From Rheinheimera sp. SA_1 (GTDB lineage: Bacteria > Pseudomonadota > Gammaproteobacteria > Enterobacterales > Alteromonadaceae), in the NCBI RefSeq assembly GCF_001669775.1, contig NZ_LXWK01000016.1, positions 248,001 through 312,000 on the forward strand: a DNA stretch of 64,000 nt. The letters run 5' to 3'. The notes under the pieces were generated by a model. The model ran no database searches, was not told the DNA's origin, and saw only the letters and a program-made list of their open reading frames with translations. Below are positions 35,649 through 44,437 of this stretch, piece after piece (position 1 is the first letter of the stretch; each line of letters begins with the position of its first letter). A program made the translations under genes and the position numbers.

Positions 35649-35729
35649 ACCTAACTCCCGCCACAAACGCAAGCAATTTGTTGCGAGTCGAGCGCCCAAA
35701 GGGCGCGTTTTTAATGGCGTTTGTTAACG
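35649..35729 (-). other. attC-like integron recombination site (VCR-like)
   Basis: On the minus strand: GTTAAC-AAACGCC start, a central GCGCCC-AAA-GGGCGC type hairpin, then GCGTTTGT, GGCGGGA and R' GTTAGGT, 81 bp. The outer arms pair (ACAAACGC with GCGTTTGT, 8 bp). The TAACAAACGCC opening resembles Vibrio-type attC repeats. It lies directly after the exported esterase gene on the same strand. Confidence 0.7.
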
Positions 35730-35749
35730 CATCTGAACACGAATACATA

Positions 35750-36883
35750 CTAAGTAAACAAAGCCTCAAGCTGTGCTTTTTGTTCAGTGCTAAGCGCATT
35801 TATCGTCTTCAATGCATCTTTAAGTGCTGCTTTGGCGTCTTCTGCCATTTTGAAATGTAAGTAAGCCTTAATTAAGGCTGTGTGAGCATTCAACGATTGA
35901 GGATAATTTTCACGATTCCACTTCAGCAATGCCAATGCATCATCTTGCCGATTTAAATATTGCAACCACCCAGCGTAACCGTTGGCTTTATCTTCCGGGA
36001 TCATGAGGTCTGTTTTGAGAAGTTTCGAGCGACTGGCAAACTTTGCCTGCAAATCAGCCAAAGCTTTAGGCTCACCTTCTGGAATAGGCCATTCGGAAAA
36101 CAAGTACTTTAATCCGGCATACTGCCCTTGCAACACGGTCGAATTGTGAGTTTCGTTGCTAAATATCTTGGACGCCACAACCAACTCGTCAGATGGATAA
36201 CGTGCAAACAAATCAACAAATCGTTGATACGGCTCTGTCATGGTCGGTTCTTCATTGGCTATAGATACATACAAGCGCCCTTGCAAGCGATGGTTTTTTA
36301 AAGCTGGTTCAGATAACCCAAGCAGCTGGTCTTTATTCCAATATAAAGACGGGCTGATGGCGATAACGCCATGAAACAAGCCTGGTCGTTTCACCAACGC
36401 ATTGATTGCAAACTGACCACCATGCGACGTACCGGAGAGTACTTGATAGTCCAGAGTGCGGTACTGTTGTTTCACAAAAGGAATCACTTCGTTTTCGACA
36501 AAGGCTAAAAATCTGTCTGCATTTTCCAATTGATTGGGGTTTTGCTTGTCTGATGGAGTTAAAGTCAGGTCTCTGACACGTGTTTCTGGTGGGTTAACAA
36601 TACCGACCACAATCATTGGCGGCATCTGCTCAAATTTTGATAAATAATCTACCGTACCGGCCGTATGTGGACCCTGAATGTCACCATCGGTCAGGTATAA
36701 CACCGGATAACGATGCTGACTATTTTGATAACCCCATGGTAGGTAGATCACCAGGTCACGCTTTTCGCCAAGCACAGCACTATCAATCACCAGTTCTTGT
36801 AATACAGGGAGGCGCGCAGCAGCCCAGCTACTCCAGTGGCTTCCAAGTATGAGCAGCAGTAATCCATAAATTATTTTTTTCAT
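35750..36883 (-). CDS. Exported esterase with C-terminal TPR-like helices (cassette gene)
   Basis: Secreted alpha/beta hydrolase of 377 residues of the esterase D/IroE type. The signal peptide ends near SWAAA. YLPWGYQNSQHRYPVLYLTDGD marks the start of the fold, the nucleophile Ser is in LSGTSHGGQFA, and His is in FSNETHNSTV. After about residue 275 there are two TPR-like helix pairs (AGWLQYLNRQDDALALLKWN and NAHTALIKAYLHFKMAEDAKAA, shortened), a layout common in secreted esterases. Resembles siderophore-ester hydrolases, but substrate is open. An attC-like site follows its stop by 21 bp. Confidence 0.84.
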   Translation of the reverse strand: MKKIIYGLLLLILGSHWSSWAAARLPVLQELVIDSAVLGEKRDLVIYLPWGYQNSQHRYPVLYLTDGDIQGPHTAGTVDYLSKFEQMPPMIVVGIVNPPETRVRDLTLTPSDKQNPNQLENADRFLAFVENEVIPFVKQQYRTLDYQVLSGTSHGGQFAINALVKRPGLFHGVIAISPSLYWNKDQLLGLSEPALKNHRLQGRLYVSIANEEPTMTEPYQRFVDLFARYPSDELVVASKIFSNETHNSTVLQGQYAGLKYLFSEWPIPEGEPKALADLQAKFASRSKLLKTDLMIPEDKANGYAGWLQYLNRQDDALALLKWNRENYPQSLNAHTALIKAYLHFKMAEDAKAALKDALKTINALSTEQKAQLEALFT

Positions 36884-36915
36884 TATTTTTCCTTAATTTT
36901 ATGACGTTACTCGTA

Positions 36916-37041
36916 ACTAGGACGCGAAACGCGTTTTAGCGCTAGCGCTTCAAGCAGGGGCGATGTAAAACTGGCGCTAATTTTGCTCCAGCAAAATTGT
37001 TGACAGCTTTTGCCGAGTCCGACTGCTGCCGCTTGTTATCT
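36916..37041 (-). other. Degenerate attC-like region
   Basis: The minus-strand core AGATAAC (37041-37035) exactly complements the GTTATCT at 37482-37476, as the two ends of one cassette should. Behind it lie hairpins, including a near-perfect palindrome at 36979-36998 (AATTTTGCT-CC-AGCAAAATT) and AGCGCTAGCGCT at 36938-36949. The second R' core is not identifiable, so the site may be decayed. Confidence 0.4.
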
Positions 37042-37047
37042 TCAAAT

Positions 37048-37440
37048 TTAAATGAACCACTTCCCTTGTCGCATTAGATATTGGTCTCGTTGCTTTGTGA
37101 TCCTAACCATATTTGAAATCGCACCATTAGCGATTCCGTGATCCATATCTGTTAGAAACCTTTCAACCTCAGATTGGCTAGCATGAAGAATTACATCCAA
37201 ATATTCACGTAGTTTCTCTTTGGTGAGCGCTGACCTACCGGCTTGAAATGGATAATGTAGTGTCGCCTGTAAAAATGCCGCTCTTTCGCTATCATTTTCG
37301 AGAACCAGAAAATCACGCATTTCCAATTCAACTGAAACTTCGTACTCCATATGCCCACTAGCAACAAGAAACTCTAAGTTATATGTCTCCCCGTCTTTCG
37401 TAGCCTGCATGTAAAGCTCACTGAACCTAATTTCCTTCAA
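37048..37440 (-). CDS. Hypothetical protein (cassette gene)
   Basis: A 130-residue soluble protein. The first half is beta-rich with alternating acidic residues (YNLEFLVASGHMEYEVSVEL), the second half helical (LTKEKLREYLDVILHASQ, then VERFLTDMDHG). I do not recognise a family. It is bounded by GTTATCT (37482-37476) and AGATAAC (37041-37035) cores read on its own strand, the exact arrangement of an integron gene cassette. AAGGA lies just before the ATG at 37440. Function unknown. Confidence 0.72.
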   Translation of the reverse strand: MKEIRFSELYMQATKDGETYNLEFLVASGHMEYEVSVELEMRDFLVLENDSERAAFLQATLHYPFQAGRSALTKEKLREYLDVILHASQSEVERFLTDMDHGIANGAISNMVRITKQRDQYLMRQGKWFI

Positions 37441-37475
37441 GGATTCCTCACTAAATTTTCACGCTCTGACCAGAA

Positions 37476-37560
37476 AGATAACGCCGCCAACACGGGCAGC
37501 TTTGTAGCGAAGGCGAAGCCGCAGCGGAAAAACTGTCCCCCGTGCTTGGCCTTGTTAGGC
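37476..37560 (-). other. attC integron recombination site (best-preserved)
   Basis: An 85-bp imperfect palindrome. On the minus strand: R'' GCCTAAC, arm GCCAAGCACGGG, central hairpin region, arm CCCGTGTTGGC, R' GTTATCT. The arms pair perfectly except for one unpaired base (C at 37545), the extrahelical-base feature that sets attC strand choice. The stop codon of the PIN gene (TAA, 37555-37557) lies inside R''. Confidence 0.82.
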
Positions 37561-38379
37561 AATACCTCTACCGCACATATTGATATACTCTTCGCCTGTT
37601 ATAAATGAAATATCAAAAAAACCAGGTTTAATTCTTTTATAAAACTTATCATCTGAAACAAAGTAATCTGCGCGTGAAGCATAAATTAAATGCCCATAAT
37701 CAAATCCATCGTTGGCCCCCGCTAGTTGGCTTTCAGACAAAGCCTTTGAGATACCTAAAACTATTGCTTTCAGGTAGATATTTATTTGATCGTCATTTGA
37801 ATATTTTGCTAAAGCCCTAGAATACCTTGGATCATCAATGGTTGATCCTGCACCCAGTTGATTTAGAATAAAATCCCTAAGCATAATTTCAGTTCGAAGC
37901 TGAACAAGACAAGGCGTCAAATCTAAATCACGTTCCTCTTTTCTCTGTTCCTTTGTCATCACGGAGATTGCAGAATTTATTACAGACTTAGTGCTTAGAC
38001 TAAAATTATAATCATATTCAATGAATGTTTCTAAAGTATAGTCCTCACCACCTAGATTAAATCTAACATCTTTTAAATCTTGATAATTTTTTGACAAAAC
38101 AATCTCATCCATCATTTTTCTTGTAGCTTCGACATCCGTATCTTCTAAGTCGAACCCAAACACTCTGGTCATAATCGTTTTTGGGGACTCCCATATTATC
38201 TTAATTCCAGATTCCTGAATTTTCGACAATACATTCTTCCGTTTTAAATATTCTAATTCTGAATTGATCCCTGATATTGTTTCAAAAACTGACAATTGTG
38301 AAGCGAGGACAGTACAGTCTGAGCATTCATTTAATCGAGTGATTTTCCGTATACAGTTTGTATCAAAATAAAATTTCAT
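37555..38379 (-). CDS. PIN-like domain protein (cassette gene)
   Basis: A 274-residue protein whose ends look like a PIN nuclease: it begins MKFYFDTNCIRKI, with Asp6 in the first acidic position, has LSVFETISG with the second acidic residue near 33-35, and closes with GFDYGHLIYASRADYFVSDD containing the late Asp pair. The large helical middle (about 60-210) is longer than in VapC toxins. No antitoxin-like partner is adjacent. It is AT-rich relative to the chromosome and its stop lies inside an attC site, so it is cassette-borne. An RNase role, perhaps defensive or toxin-like, is inferred. Confidence 0.7.
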   Translation of the reverse strand: MKFYFDTNCIRKITRLNECSDCTVLASQLSVFETISGINSELEYLKRKNVLSKIQESGIKIIWESPKTIMTRVFGFDLEDTDVEATRKMMDEIVLSKNYQDLKDVRFNLGGEDYTLETFIEYDYNFSLSTKSVINSAISVMTKEQRKEERDLDLTPCLVQLRTEIMLRDFILNQLGAGSTIDDPRYSRALAKYSNDDQINIYLKAIVLGISKALSESQLAGANDGFDYGHLIYASRADYFVSDDKFYKRIKPGFFDISFITGEEYINMCGRGIA

Positions 38380-38902
38380 TTTTCAACCTAACTAGAATCG
38401 TTGAAATTGCCTAACAACTTAATAAAATGGACAGAACCCGCAAGACGCAACTTCTGTTGCCTTTTTTCATGAATTTCACTCATAAGAAGTTAACCTTTAA
38501 CCCACATTAAATCAACTATTTCAGGGTAAATCCAGGAACCGATACTTGCTCAACAACTACGGTATGTCCGCGAGACGGTGGTGAAAAAACTCGGTAAAAC
38601 CACTGTATTGACGATCAGCGTTAATTGGTCTGATTTGGAATTATTGCACTCGAAATTTGTACCCTATTTGTAGGGGGAGCAATCCTTTAGCCGGCAAAAA
38701 ATGGGATATTTTCGGAAATTGTAAAGTGGCGTTATACGAGCGAATTCAACAGCAGATTCGGGATTAAACAACTGAAACAACAAGAAATATCTTGAATAAT
38801 TAAGATCACAAAACACGATAAATTAAGCAAGGCAGCTAGCTCGTGGACAAGCAGCGCCAAATCAACCACATACTCAAAACTAAATCACCACAGCATTCCT
38901 AA
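38380..38902. other. Gene-free right border of the cassette island
   Basis: About 520 bp without a supportable gene. It contains a GCCTAAC core at 38409-38415 (GTTAGGC on the minus strand), the expected start of the PIN cassette and complementary to that cassette's R'' at 37554-37560. It also contains repeat copy B. The rest (38520-38900) shows only short frames broken by stops. No integrase or attI site was recognised. Confidence 0.55.
38431..38516. repeat. 86-bp repeat, copy B
   Basis: Gapless relative of copy A (34134-34219): it starts ACAGAACCCGCAA and ends TTAACCTTTAACCCACAT, then TAAATCAAC, with a diverged centre. It lies 52 bp upstream of the PIN-domain gene start in the same orientation as copy A has to its gene. 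Confidence 0.6.
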
Positions 38903-39904
38903 CTAAACCAATTCCGCCGGGGTCATTTCCACTAACTTTTTCGCGAGGTCTGCGGCATCAGTTGGCCACACTGCCTCTGGTCTTGGTTGGTCGACGCCGG
39001 TCACGCCTTCTTGCGGTTTACAGTTTTGCATTGCATCAAGCCAGTCGGAACGTACCGATGATAGGCCGTGAACAGCGCCTACGACTGCAGCGGCAATGGC
39101 AGCGTAACTGCCGGTGTCGCCACCTTGTTTGATACTTTCAGTGATGGCGTCGCTGACCGATTTTGCGTACAGCATTTGCCAGATGGCATTGTGAAAAGCA
39201 CATAACACCGGTTGCGCCGGGTCATGGTAGTTGGCGGGCGGCATAAATAACGCCTGGTCAATCAGTTGTTTTAACACTGAATCAACTTTGAGGTCTCGCG
39301 CCCATTGCTGCAAATCCTGATACAACTCGTCGGCTGTCGAGCCTTCATCAATCGCCTTTGCCAGCAACATCGCATACAAGCCACTGGCTTGCTGACATAG
39401 CAGCGCAGGCTGCGTTAACGCTGTATCCTGCATCGCCCAGGCGGCAATTTGCGGTAAGGAGAAATGCACACCAAGAATGGAAATCGGCAGTAAGCGGGAA
39501 AGGGCCGCCAAGCTGCAATCGTGTTCACTGGGTTGATGGGTCAAGGCTCGATGCAGCGCAGGCGCAATGGCGAAAGGATCGGTTTGTAACCAGTATTGAT
39601 AAGCCTGCCAGGCCGTATCTTCGCGGTAACAACCATAAAACAGCAGCATCCTGCTCTGTAATATGACCAGCTCGCCATCTTCGGTCGGCTGACCTGCTAG
39701 CGAATGCCAGGGGCCGCTGTCCTGCATCGTTAACAGTGCCTGTGGGTCTCGATGTGAAAGCTCCGCCAGCGGTAAAAATTCCACCTGCACACCCAGCGCA
39801 TCCGCCGCCAGAAAACTTAATAGTGCAGCTTGAGCCCGTGCGACTTTCGCAGCAATTGCCGCCTGATCAGGTGCAGTGTTGACAATCTCCATCAGGTTCT
39901 CCAT
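38903..39904 (-). CDS. ADP-ribosylglycohydrolase-like protein with altered metal motifs
   Basis: A 333-residue member of the ADP-ribosyl-(dinitrogen reductase) glycohydrolase family, which removes ADP-ribose with a two-Mg centre. The N-terminal helix AALLSFLAADALGVQVEF matches the GxxxGDALG opening, and the C-terminal KQGGDTGSYAAIAAAVVGAVHG matches the GGDTDTxA motif. Where the family has TDDT this protein has TEDGEL, and GDTD is GDTG, so some metal ligands are substituted; activity may be weak or changed. A second ATG (39892) with GGAG upstream may be the true start. Stands next to rfbD on the same strand. Confidence 0.8.
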   Translation of the reverse strand: MENLMEIVNTAPDQAAIAAKVARAQAALLSFLAADALGVQVEFLPLAELSHRDPQALLTMQDSGPWHSLAGQPTEDGELVILQSRMLLFYGCYREDTAWQAYQYWLQTDPFAIAPALHRALTHQPSEHDCSLAALSRLLPISILGVHFSLPQIAAWAMQDTALTQPALLCQQASGLYAMLLAKAIDEGSTADELYQDLQQWARDLKVDSVLKQLIDQALFMPPANYHDPAQPVLCAFHNAIWQMLYAKSVSDAITESIKQGGDTGSYAAIAAAVVGAVHGLSSVRSDWLDAMQNCKPQEGVTGVDQPRPEAVWPTDAADLAKKLVEMTPAELV

Positions 39905-39960
39905 TTTTTGTGACCGGCAGGTGCGACAGACAGATGCACTCAGCTTACTTAAGAGATTGA

Positions 39961-40872
39961 TTATTTACCAGTTTTAGCTGAATTTTTTAGCAGATCCAGG
40001 CATTGTGCCAGCTGTTGTTGCCAGCCGGTCAGCTGCAGGTTAAAAGTTGTCTGTACTTTGTCAGTATTGAGCCTTGAATTTTTTGGTCTTGCTGCAGGCC
40101 GCGCTAGTTCACTACTGCTAATTGCAGCAATCACCTGGCATTCATGCAACAAACCTTTGGCCTTGGCTTGGGCAAATATTGCGGTGGCGAATTCCAGCCA
40201 ACTGCAGTAGCCGGTGGCGCACAGGTGATAAATGCCACTGAGCGTTGTGGCTTGGTGCGGAGGCATTTGCAGCAACTGCTGCAACATTTGTTGCACCACC
40301 GCCGATAATTGCGGCGCATAGGTCGGCGCGCCAATCTGGTCCGAGACGATTTTTAACGGCGCGGTTGATTGCCTCGCTAACCGCAGCATCGTCAGTAGGA
40401 AATTCTGCCCCTGGCTGTCGTATAACCAACTGGTGCGGATCAATAAATGCTGACAACCTGATGCCTGAATTGCCAGCTCGCCCGCTCTTTTACTGCGGCC
40501 ATAAATTTGCAAAGGCCGGCATTCATCGGTTTCACACCAAGGTATTTCACCTGAACCATCAAACACATAATCGGTGGAGAAATGCACCAGCCAAATGTTA
40601 TGTGCCGCTGCATATTCAGCCAGTTGTTGCACAAAATACTGATTTAGCTGCATGGCAAGTTCAACTGAAGTTTCAGCGACATCAACCTGGGTCATGGCTG
40701 CTGCGTTGACCAACAAATCACAACGATTTTGCTGTAACCATTGCTGCACTGCTGCCACATCGGATAGATCAAGTTGCAGCCTCGTTGGTGCTAAAACTTC
40801 GCCAAGTGGCGCCAGATCACGCTGTAACGCCCGGCCTAACTGACCGCTGCCCCCGAATAATCCGATAATCAC
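39961..40872 (-). CDS. rfbD: dTDP-4-dehydrorhamnose reductase (RfbD/RmlD)
   Basis: Extended SDR of 303 residues that performs the last step of dTDP-L-rhamnose synthesis. The nucleotide motif is GLFGGSGQLGRAL, VNAAAMTQVDVAE is the family's VNAAAYTxVDxAE, the catalytic set is in HFSTDYVFDGSG and YGRSKRAGE, and RTSWLY follows. All are in order with normal length. It is separate from other rhamnose genes, and the neighbouring ARH-like gene is unrelated, so it is an isolated rfbD copy. Its reading starts at the ATG at 40872. Confidence 0.92.
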   Translation of the reverse strand: MIIGLFGGSGQLGRALQRDLAPLGEVLAPTRLQLDLSDVAAVQQWLQQNRCDLLVNAAAMTQVDVAETSVELAMQLNQYFVQQLAEYAAAHNIWLVHFSTDYVFDGSGEIPWCETDECRPLQIYGRSKRAGELAIQASGCQHLLIRTSWLYDSQGQNFLLTMLRLARQSTAPLKIVSDQIGAPTYAPQLSAVVQQMLQQLLQMPPHQATTLSGIYHLCATGYCSWLEFATAIFAQAKAKGLLHECQVIAAISSSELARPAARPKNSRLNTDKVQTTFNLQLTGWQQQLAQCLDLLKNSAKTGK

Positions 40873-40958
40873 GATAAAGGCCTTGTAGGGAAAGTTGTTG
40901 GATATTTTAAATGGCCGTAACCAAAACCGTTAACAGTTGAGTGTGCCTTTCAGATACC

Positions 40959-40989
40959 AAAAAGCCAACCCTTTTGGAGTTGGCTTTTT
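40959..40989 (-). terminator. Rho-independent terminator after ppsA
   Basis: AAAAAGCCAAC, a 9-nt loop, GTTGGCTTTTT read on the minus strand, 29 bp after the ppsA stop. The A run on one side and the T run on the other could serve both strands. Confidence 0.88.
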
Positions 40990-41017
40990 ACGATCAGGCG
41001 TTATTGATGGTGACTTA

Positions 41018-43393
41018 TCAGCCGCCGTATTTTTTCGCCAGATATAACCAGGTTTCCAGCACGGTATCCGGGTTTAATGACACTGAATCAATGCCTTGCT
41101 CCATCAACCAAGCGGCAAAATCTTCGTGATCTGAAGGGCCCTGGCCACAGATCCCGACATATTTGCCTTTGGCTTTGGCGGTGGAAATCGCCATCGACAA
41201 CAGCTTTTTGATTGCCGGATTACGCTCATCAAATAAATGCGCGATTAAGCCAGAGTCACGATCCAAGCCCAGCGTTAGCTGCGTTAAGTCGTTGGAACCA
41301 ATCGAGAAACCATCGAAATATTCGAGGAATTCTTCGGCCAATAAACAGTTACTTGGCAGTTCGCACATCATAATGACTTTCAGGCCATTTTCGCCGCGTT
41401 TTAAACCTTGTTCTGCCAGCAACTCAATAACCGATGCTGCTTCTTCTAAGGTCCGCACAAACGGGATCATAATTTCGACATTAGTAAAGCCCATGTCGTT
41501 ACGCACCCGTTTTAACGCTTCACATTCCATGGCGAAACAATCGCGGAAATCTTCGGAAATATAACGCGACGCACCCCGGAAACCGATCATCGGGTTTTCT
41601 TCGTGTGGCTCGTATTGCTGACCACCAATTAAGTTAGCGTATTCGTTCGATTTAAAATCGGACATCCGCACAATCACCCGCTCTGGCGAAAACGCTGCCG
41701 CTAAGGTTGAAATACCTTCGGTCAGTTTGCCGACATAATATTCCCGCGGCGAAGCATAACCGGCCATCATCTCATCGATCACGGCTTTAATATCCGAAGG
41801 TTGCACGTCGTAATTCAGCAAAGCTTTCGGGTGCACGCCAATACCGCGGTTGATGATAAATTCCAGACGCGCCAGACCAATACCGGCATGTGGCAACTTG
41901 GCGAAGCTAAACGCCCGCTCCGGATTACCGACGTTCATCATGATTTTCATTTTCAGCGGTGGCATTTGGTCAACACGGGAAGTCGCCACGTTAAATGGCA
42001 AAATACCATCATAAACAAAACCAGTGTCGCCTTCTGCGCAAGAAACTGTCACTTGTTGACCGGTTTTCACGGTACTTGTGGCGTTACCACAACCAACCAC
42101 CGCCGGAATACCCAGTTCACGTGCAATAATAGCCGCGTGACAAGTACGGCCACCACGGTTAGTGACAATGGCTGACGCGCGTTTCATGATCGGTTCCCAG
42201 TCCGGATCGGTCATGTCGGTAATGAGCACATCACCTGGTAAAATCTGGTCCATATCAGCGATGCTTGACAGCACTTTGGCGGTGCCTGAACCAATTTTAT
42301 GACCAATGGCGCGACCTTCAACCACGATTGGCGCTGTACCTTCAAGCTGGTAGCGTTCCATCAGATTACTGTCTTCGCGTGAGCGCACAGTTTCCGGACG
42401 GGCTTGGACGATATACAGCTTGCCGTCGATACCATCTTTCGCCCATTCGATATCCATGGCGCGGCCATAGTGTTTTTCGATGGTGATGGCTTGACGCGCC
42501 AGTTCTTCCACTTCGGCATCCGTTAACGAGAACTGACGGCTTTTTGCCTGGGGAATATCTTCAATTTTGACTTGTTTGCCGTGACCTTGTTCGGTCGAAT
42601 ACACCATCTGTACTAATTTTGAGCCTAAGGTGCGCCGCACCACGGCCGGACGACCGGCAGTGACTGTTGGTTTGTGCACATAAAATTCGTCAGGGTTGAC
42701 TGCGCCCTGCACCACCATTTCACCTAAACCGTATGATGATGTGACAAACACCACGTCTTCAAAACCTGATTCAGTGTCGATAGAGAACATCACGCCAGAA
42801 GAGGCGCAATCAGAGCGCACCATGCGCTGGATACCGGCTGATAATGCCACACCACGATGGTCATAACCCTGGTGGACCCGGTAAGAAATGGCGCGGTCAT
42901 TAAATAACGAGGCAAATACGTGTTTGATGGCTTCAATCACCGCATCATAACCACGGACGTTTAAGAAGGTTTCCTGTTGACCGGCAAAAGAAGCGTCTGG
43001 CATATCTTCAGCGGTGGCAGAGGAACGGACTGCGAAAGACGCGTCGTTTTCAAAGCCGGCGCAAAGCTCGGCATAGGCAGTACGAATGGCTTGTTCAAAT
43101 TCAGGTTGGAATGGCGTTTCAATCACCCATTGCCGGATTTGTGCGCCGGCTTTGGCAAGTTCGGTTACATTGTCTACATCAGTTTTGTCGAGCAGTTGAT
43201 AAATCCGCTCGTTGACGCCACTCTGCTCCAGAAACTGATTAAAAGCTTCGGCTGTGGTGGCGAATCCGCCTGGTACTTGTACTCCGGCATTTGCCAGATT
43301 ACTGATCATCTCACCCAATGAGGCATTCTTGCCGCCGACCCGAGGAACATCGTGCATGCCCAAGTCCTGATACCAAACAACGAATTCTTGCAC
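41018..43393 (-). CDS. ppsA: Phosphoenolpyruvate synthase
   Basis: Gluconeogenic enzyme converting pyruvate and ATP to PEP, AMP and phosphate; 791 residues, as expected. Domains in order: the N-terminal ATP-grasp ([34 protein letters not shown]), the swivelling phospho-His domain ([18 protein letters not shown] with the catalytic His), and the C-terminal TIM barrel ([36 protein letters not shown] with the catalytic Cys region). The start codon is GTG at 43393 with GGAG eight bases upstream. Divergent from its regulator ppsR over a 139-bp gap, the usual gammaproteobacterial arrangement. Confidence 0.97.
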   Translation of the reverse strand: MQEFVVWYQDLGMHDVPRVGGKNASLGEMISNLANAGVQVPGGFATTAEAFNQFLEQSGVNERIYQLLDKTDVDNVTELAKAGAQIRQWVIETPFQPEFEQAIRTAYAELCAGFENDASFAVRSSATAEDMPDASFAGQQETFLNVRGYDAVIEAIKHVFASLFNDRAISYRVHQGYDHRGVALSAGIQRMVRSDCASSGVMFSIDTESGFEDVVFVTSSYGLGEMVVQGAVNPDEFYVHKPTVTAGRPAVVRRTLGSKLVQMVYSTEQGHGKQVKIEDIPQAKSRQFSLTDAEVEELARQAITIEKHYGRAMDIEWAKDGIDGKLYIVQARPETVRSREDSNLMERYQLEGTAPIVVEGRAIGHKIGSGTAKVLSSIADMDQILPGDVLITDMTDPDWEPIMKRASAIVTNRGGRTCHAAIIARELGIPAVVGCGNATSTVKTGQQVTVSCAEGDTGFVYDGILPFNVATSRVDQMPPLKMKIMMNVGNPERAFSFAKLPHAGIGLARLEFIINRGIGVHPKALLNYDVQPSDIKAVIDEMMAGYASPREYYVGKLTEGISTLAAAFSPERVIVRMSDFKSNEYANLIGGQQYEPHEENPMIGFRGASRYISEDFRDCFAMECEALKRVRNDMGFTNVEIMIPFVRTLEEAASVIELLAEQGLKRGENGLKVIMMCELPSNCLLAEEFLEYFDGFSIGSNDLTQLTLGLDRDSGLIAHLFDERNPAIKKLLSMAISTAKAKGKYVGICGQGPSDHEDFAAWLMEQGIDSVSLNPDTVLETWLYLAKKYGG

Positions 43394-43532
43394 AGTATGT
43401 CTCCAATTTTTGTTGCAGGTTAGGTAAGCTTACGAAGCGTGCGACATAAGCACAAAGATTTTACACTGCCAGACGGCTTAAATAAAACCTTAATTTATAA
43501 TGTAATTTTATAACGACAACTAAGGATCAATG

Positions 43533-44342
43533 ATGCGCACAGCCTTTTATATCTCTGATGGCACCGGCATTACGTCAGAAGTGTTCGGACACGCCTTACT
43601 CTCTCTATTTGAAGCAGAATTTGACCATGTCACCATCCCGTTTGTTGAAACTTCTGATAAAGCCTTACATACCAAACAACGGATAAACGATCGTTATAAA
43701 ACTACCGGAGTGCGGCCTTTGGTATTTTTAACCTTTGTGGATGAAGGTCTTAGAGCCATCATCAATAGCTCAGATGGTGTCTGTTACGACTTTTTAAACG
43801 CTTTTGTCGAACCGATGCAAAAAGAACTCGGTATTCAGGCGATGCCAAAAACCCACCGCACCCATAGCATTCACGAAAAAACCTATGATTTTCGGATAGA
43901 TGCGGTGAACTACGCTTTGGCCAATGACGATGGTTCTAACTTAAAAGACTACGCCAAAGCCGATATTATTCTGGTTGGCGTCAGTCGCTCCGGTAAAACG
44001 CCAACCAGCCTTTATTTAGCGCTGCAGTATGGTATTAAAGCTGCGAATTACCCTTTTGTCGAAGAAGATATGGACAGCCTGAAGCTGCCGGAAGTGCTCA
44101 AAGCCAATAAAACTAAATTATTTGGCCTGACCATTACGCCGCAACGTTTGTCGCAGATCCGAGAACAACGCCGTCCAAATAGCCGTTATGCTTCATTGCG
44201 CCAATGCAAACTGGAACTGGATGAAGTGGAAAATCTGTACAAAAAAGAGCGGATCCCGTTCCTAAATTCGACCACCTTGTCGATTGAGGAAATTTCAGCC
44301 AAAATCATGGCTGAAACCGGTTTAAAACGGCAGAAATATTAA
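43533..44342 (+). CDS. ppsR: PEP synthase regulatory protein (kinase/pyrophosphorylase) PpsR
   Basis: Bifunctional DUF299 enzyme that inactivates PpsA by ADP-dependent threonine phosphorylation and reactivates it by Pi-dependent pyrophosphorolysis. About 269 residues. It begins FYISDGTGITSE and carries the P-loop VGVSRSGKTPTSLYLA and the family segment LFGLTITPQRLSQIREQRRPNS. The second ATG (43533) has the better spacing from AAGGA than the one at 43530. It is divergent from its target ppsA, which supports the assignment. Confidence 0.96.
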   Translation: MRTAFYISDGTGITSEVFGHALLSLFEAEFDHVTIPFVETSDKALHTKQRINDRYKTTGVRPLVFLTFVDEGLRAIINSSDGVCYDFLNAFVEPMQKELGIQAMPKTHRTHSIHEKTYDFRIDAVNYALANDDGSNLKDYAKADIILVGVSRSGKTPTSLYLALQYGIKAANYPFVEEDMDSLKLPEVLKANKTKLFGLTITPQRLSQIREQRRPNSRYASLRQCKLELDEVENLYKKERIPFLNSTTLSIEEISAKIMAETGLKRQKY

Positions 44343-44437
44343 GGGTTTGTTAGAGTTTAAACCAAGCGGCGCCTGGTTGAATTGAACAGGCCGCTGGCGA
44401 ATACTTTCTACCATCGTCAAAGCAAAGGAAGGCACAG

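Noticed and set aside
35690-35716. GCGCCC-AAA-GGGCGC hairpin with T run, possible terminator
   Set aside because: It lies inside the attC-like palindrome and is better explained as its central hairpin, though it may also terminate transcription.
39943-39956. Single CTTAAG half-site near the ADP-ribosylglycohydrolase and rfbD genes
   Set aside because: No second half-site at 11-bp spacing, so not a PmrA box. Other single CTTAAG hits (near 46848 and 53221) lie inside coding sequence.
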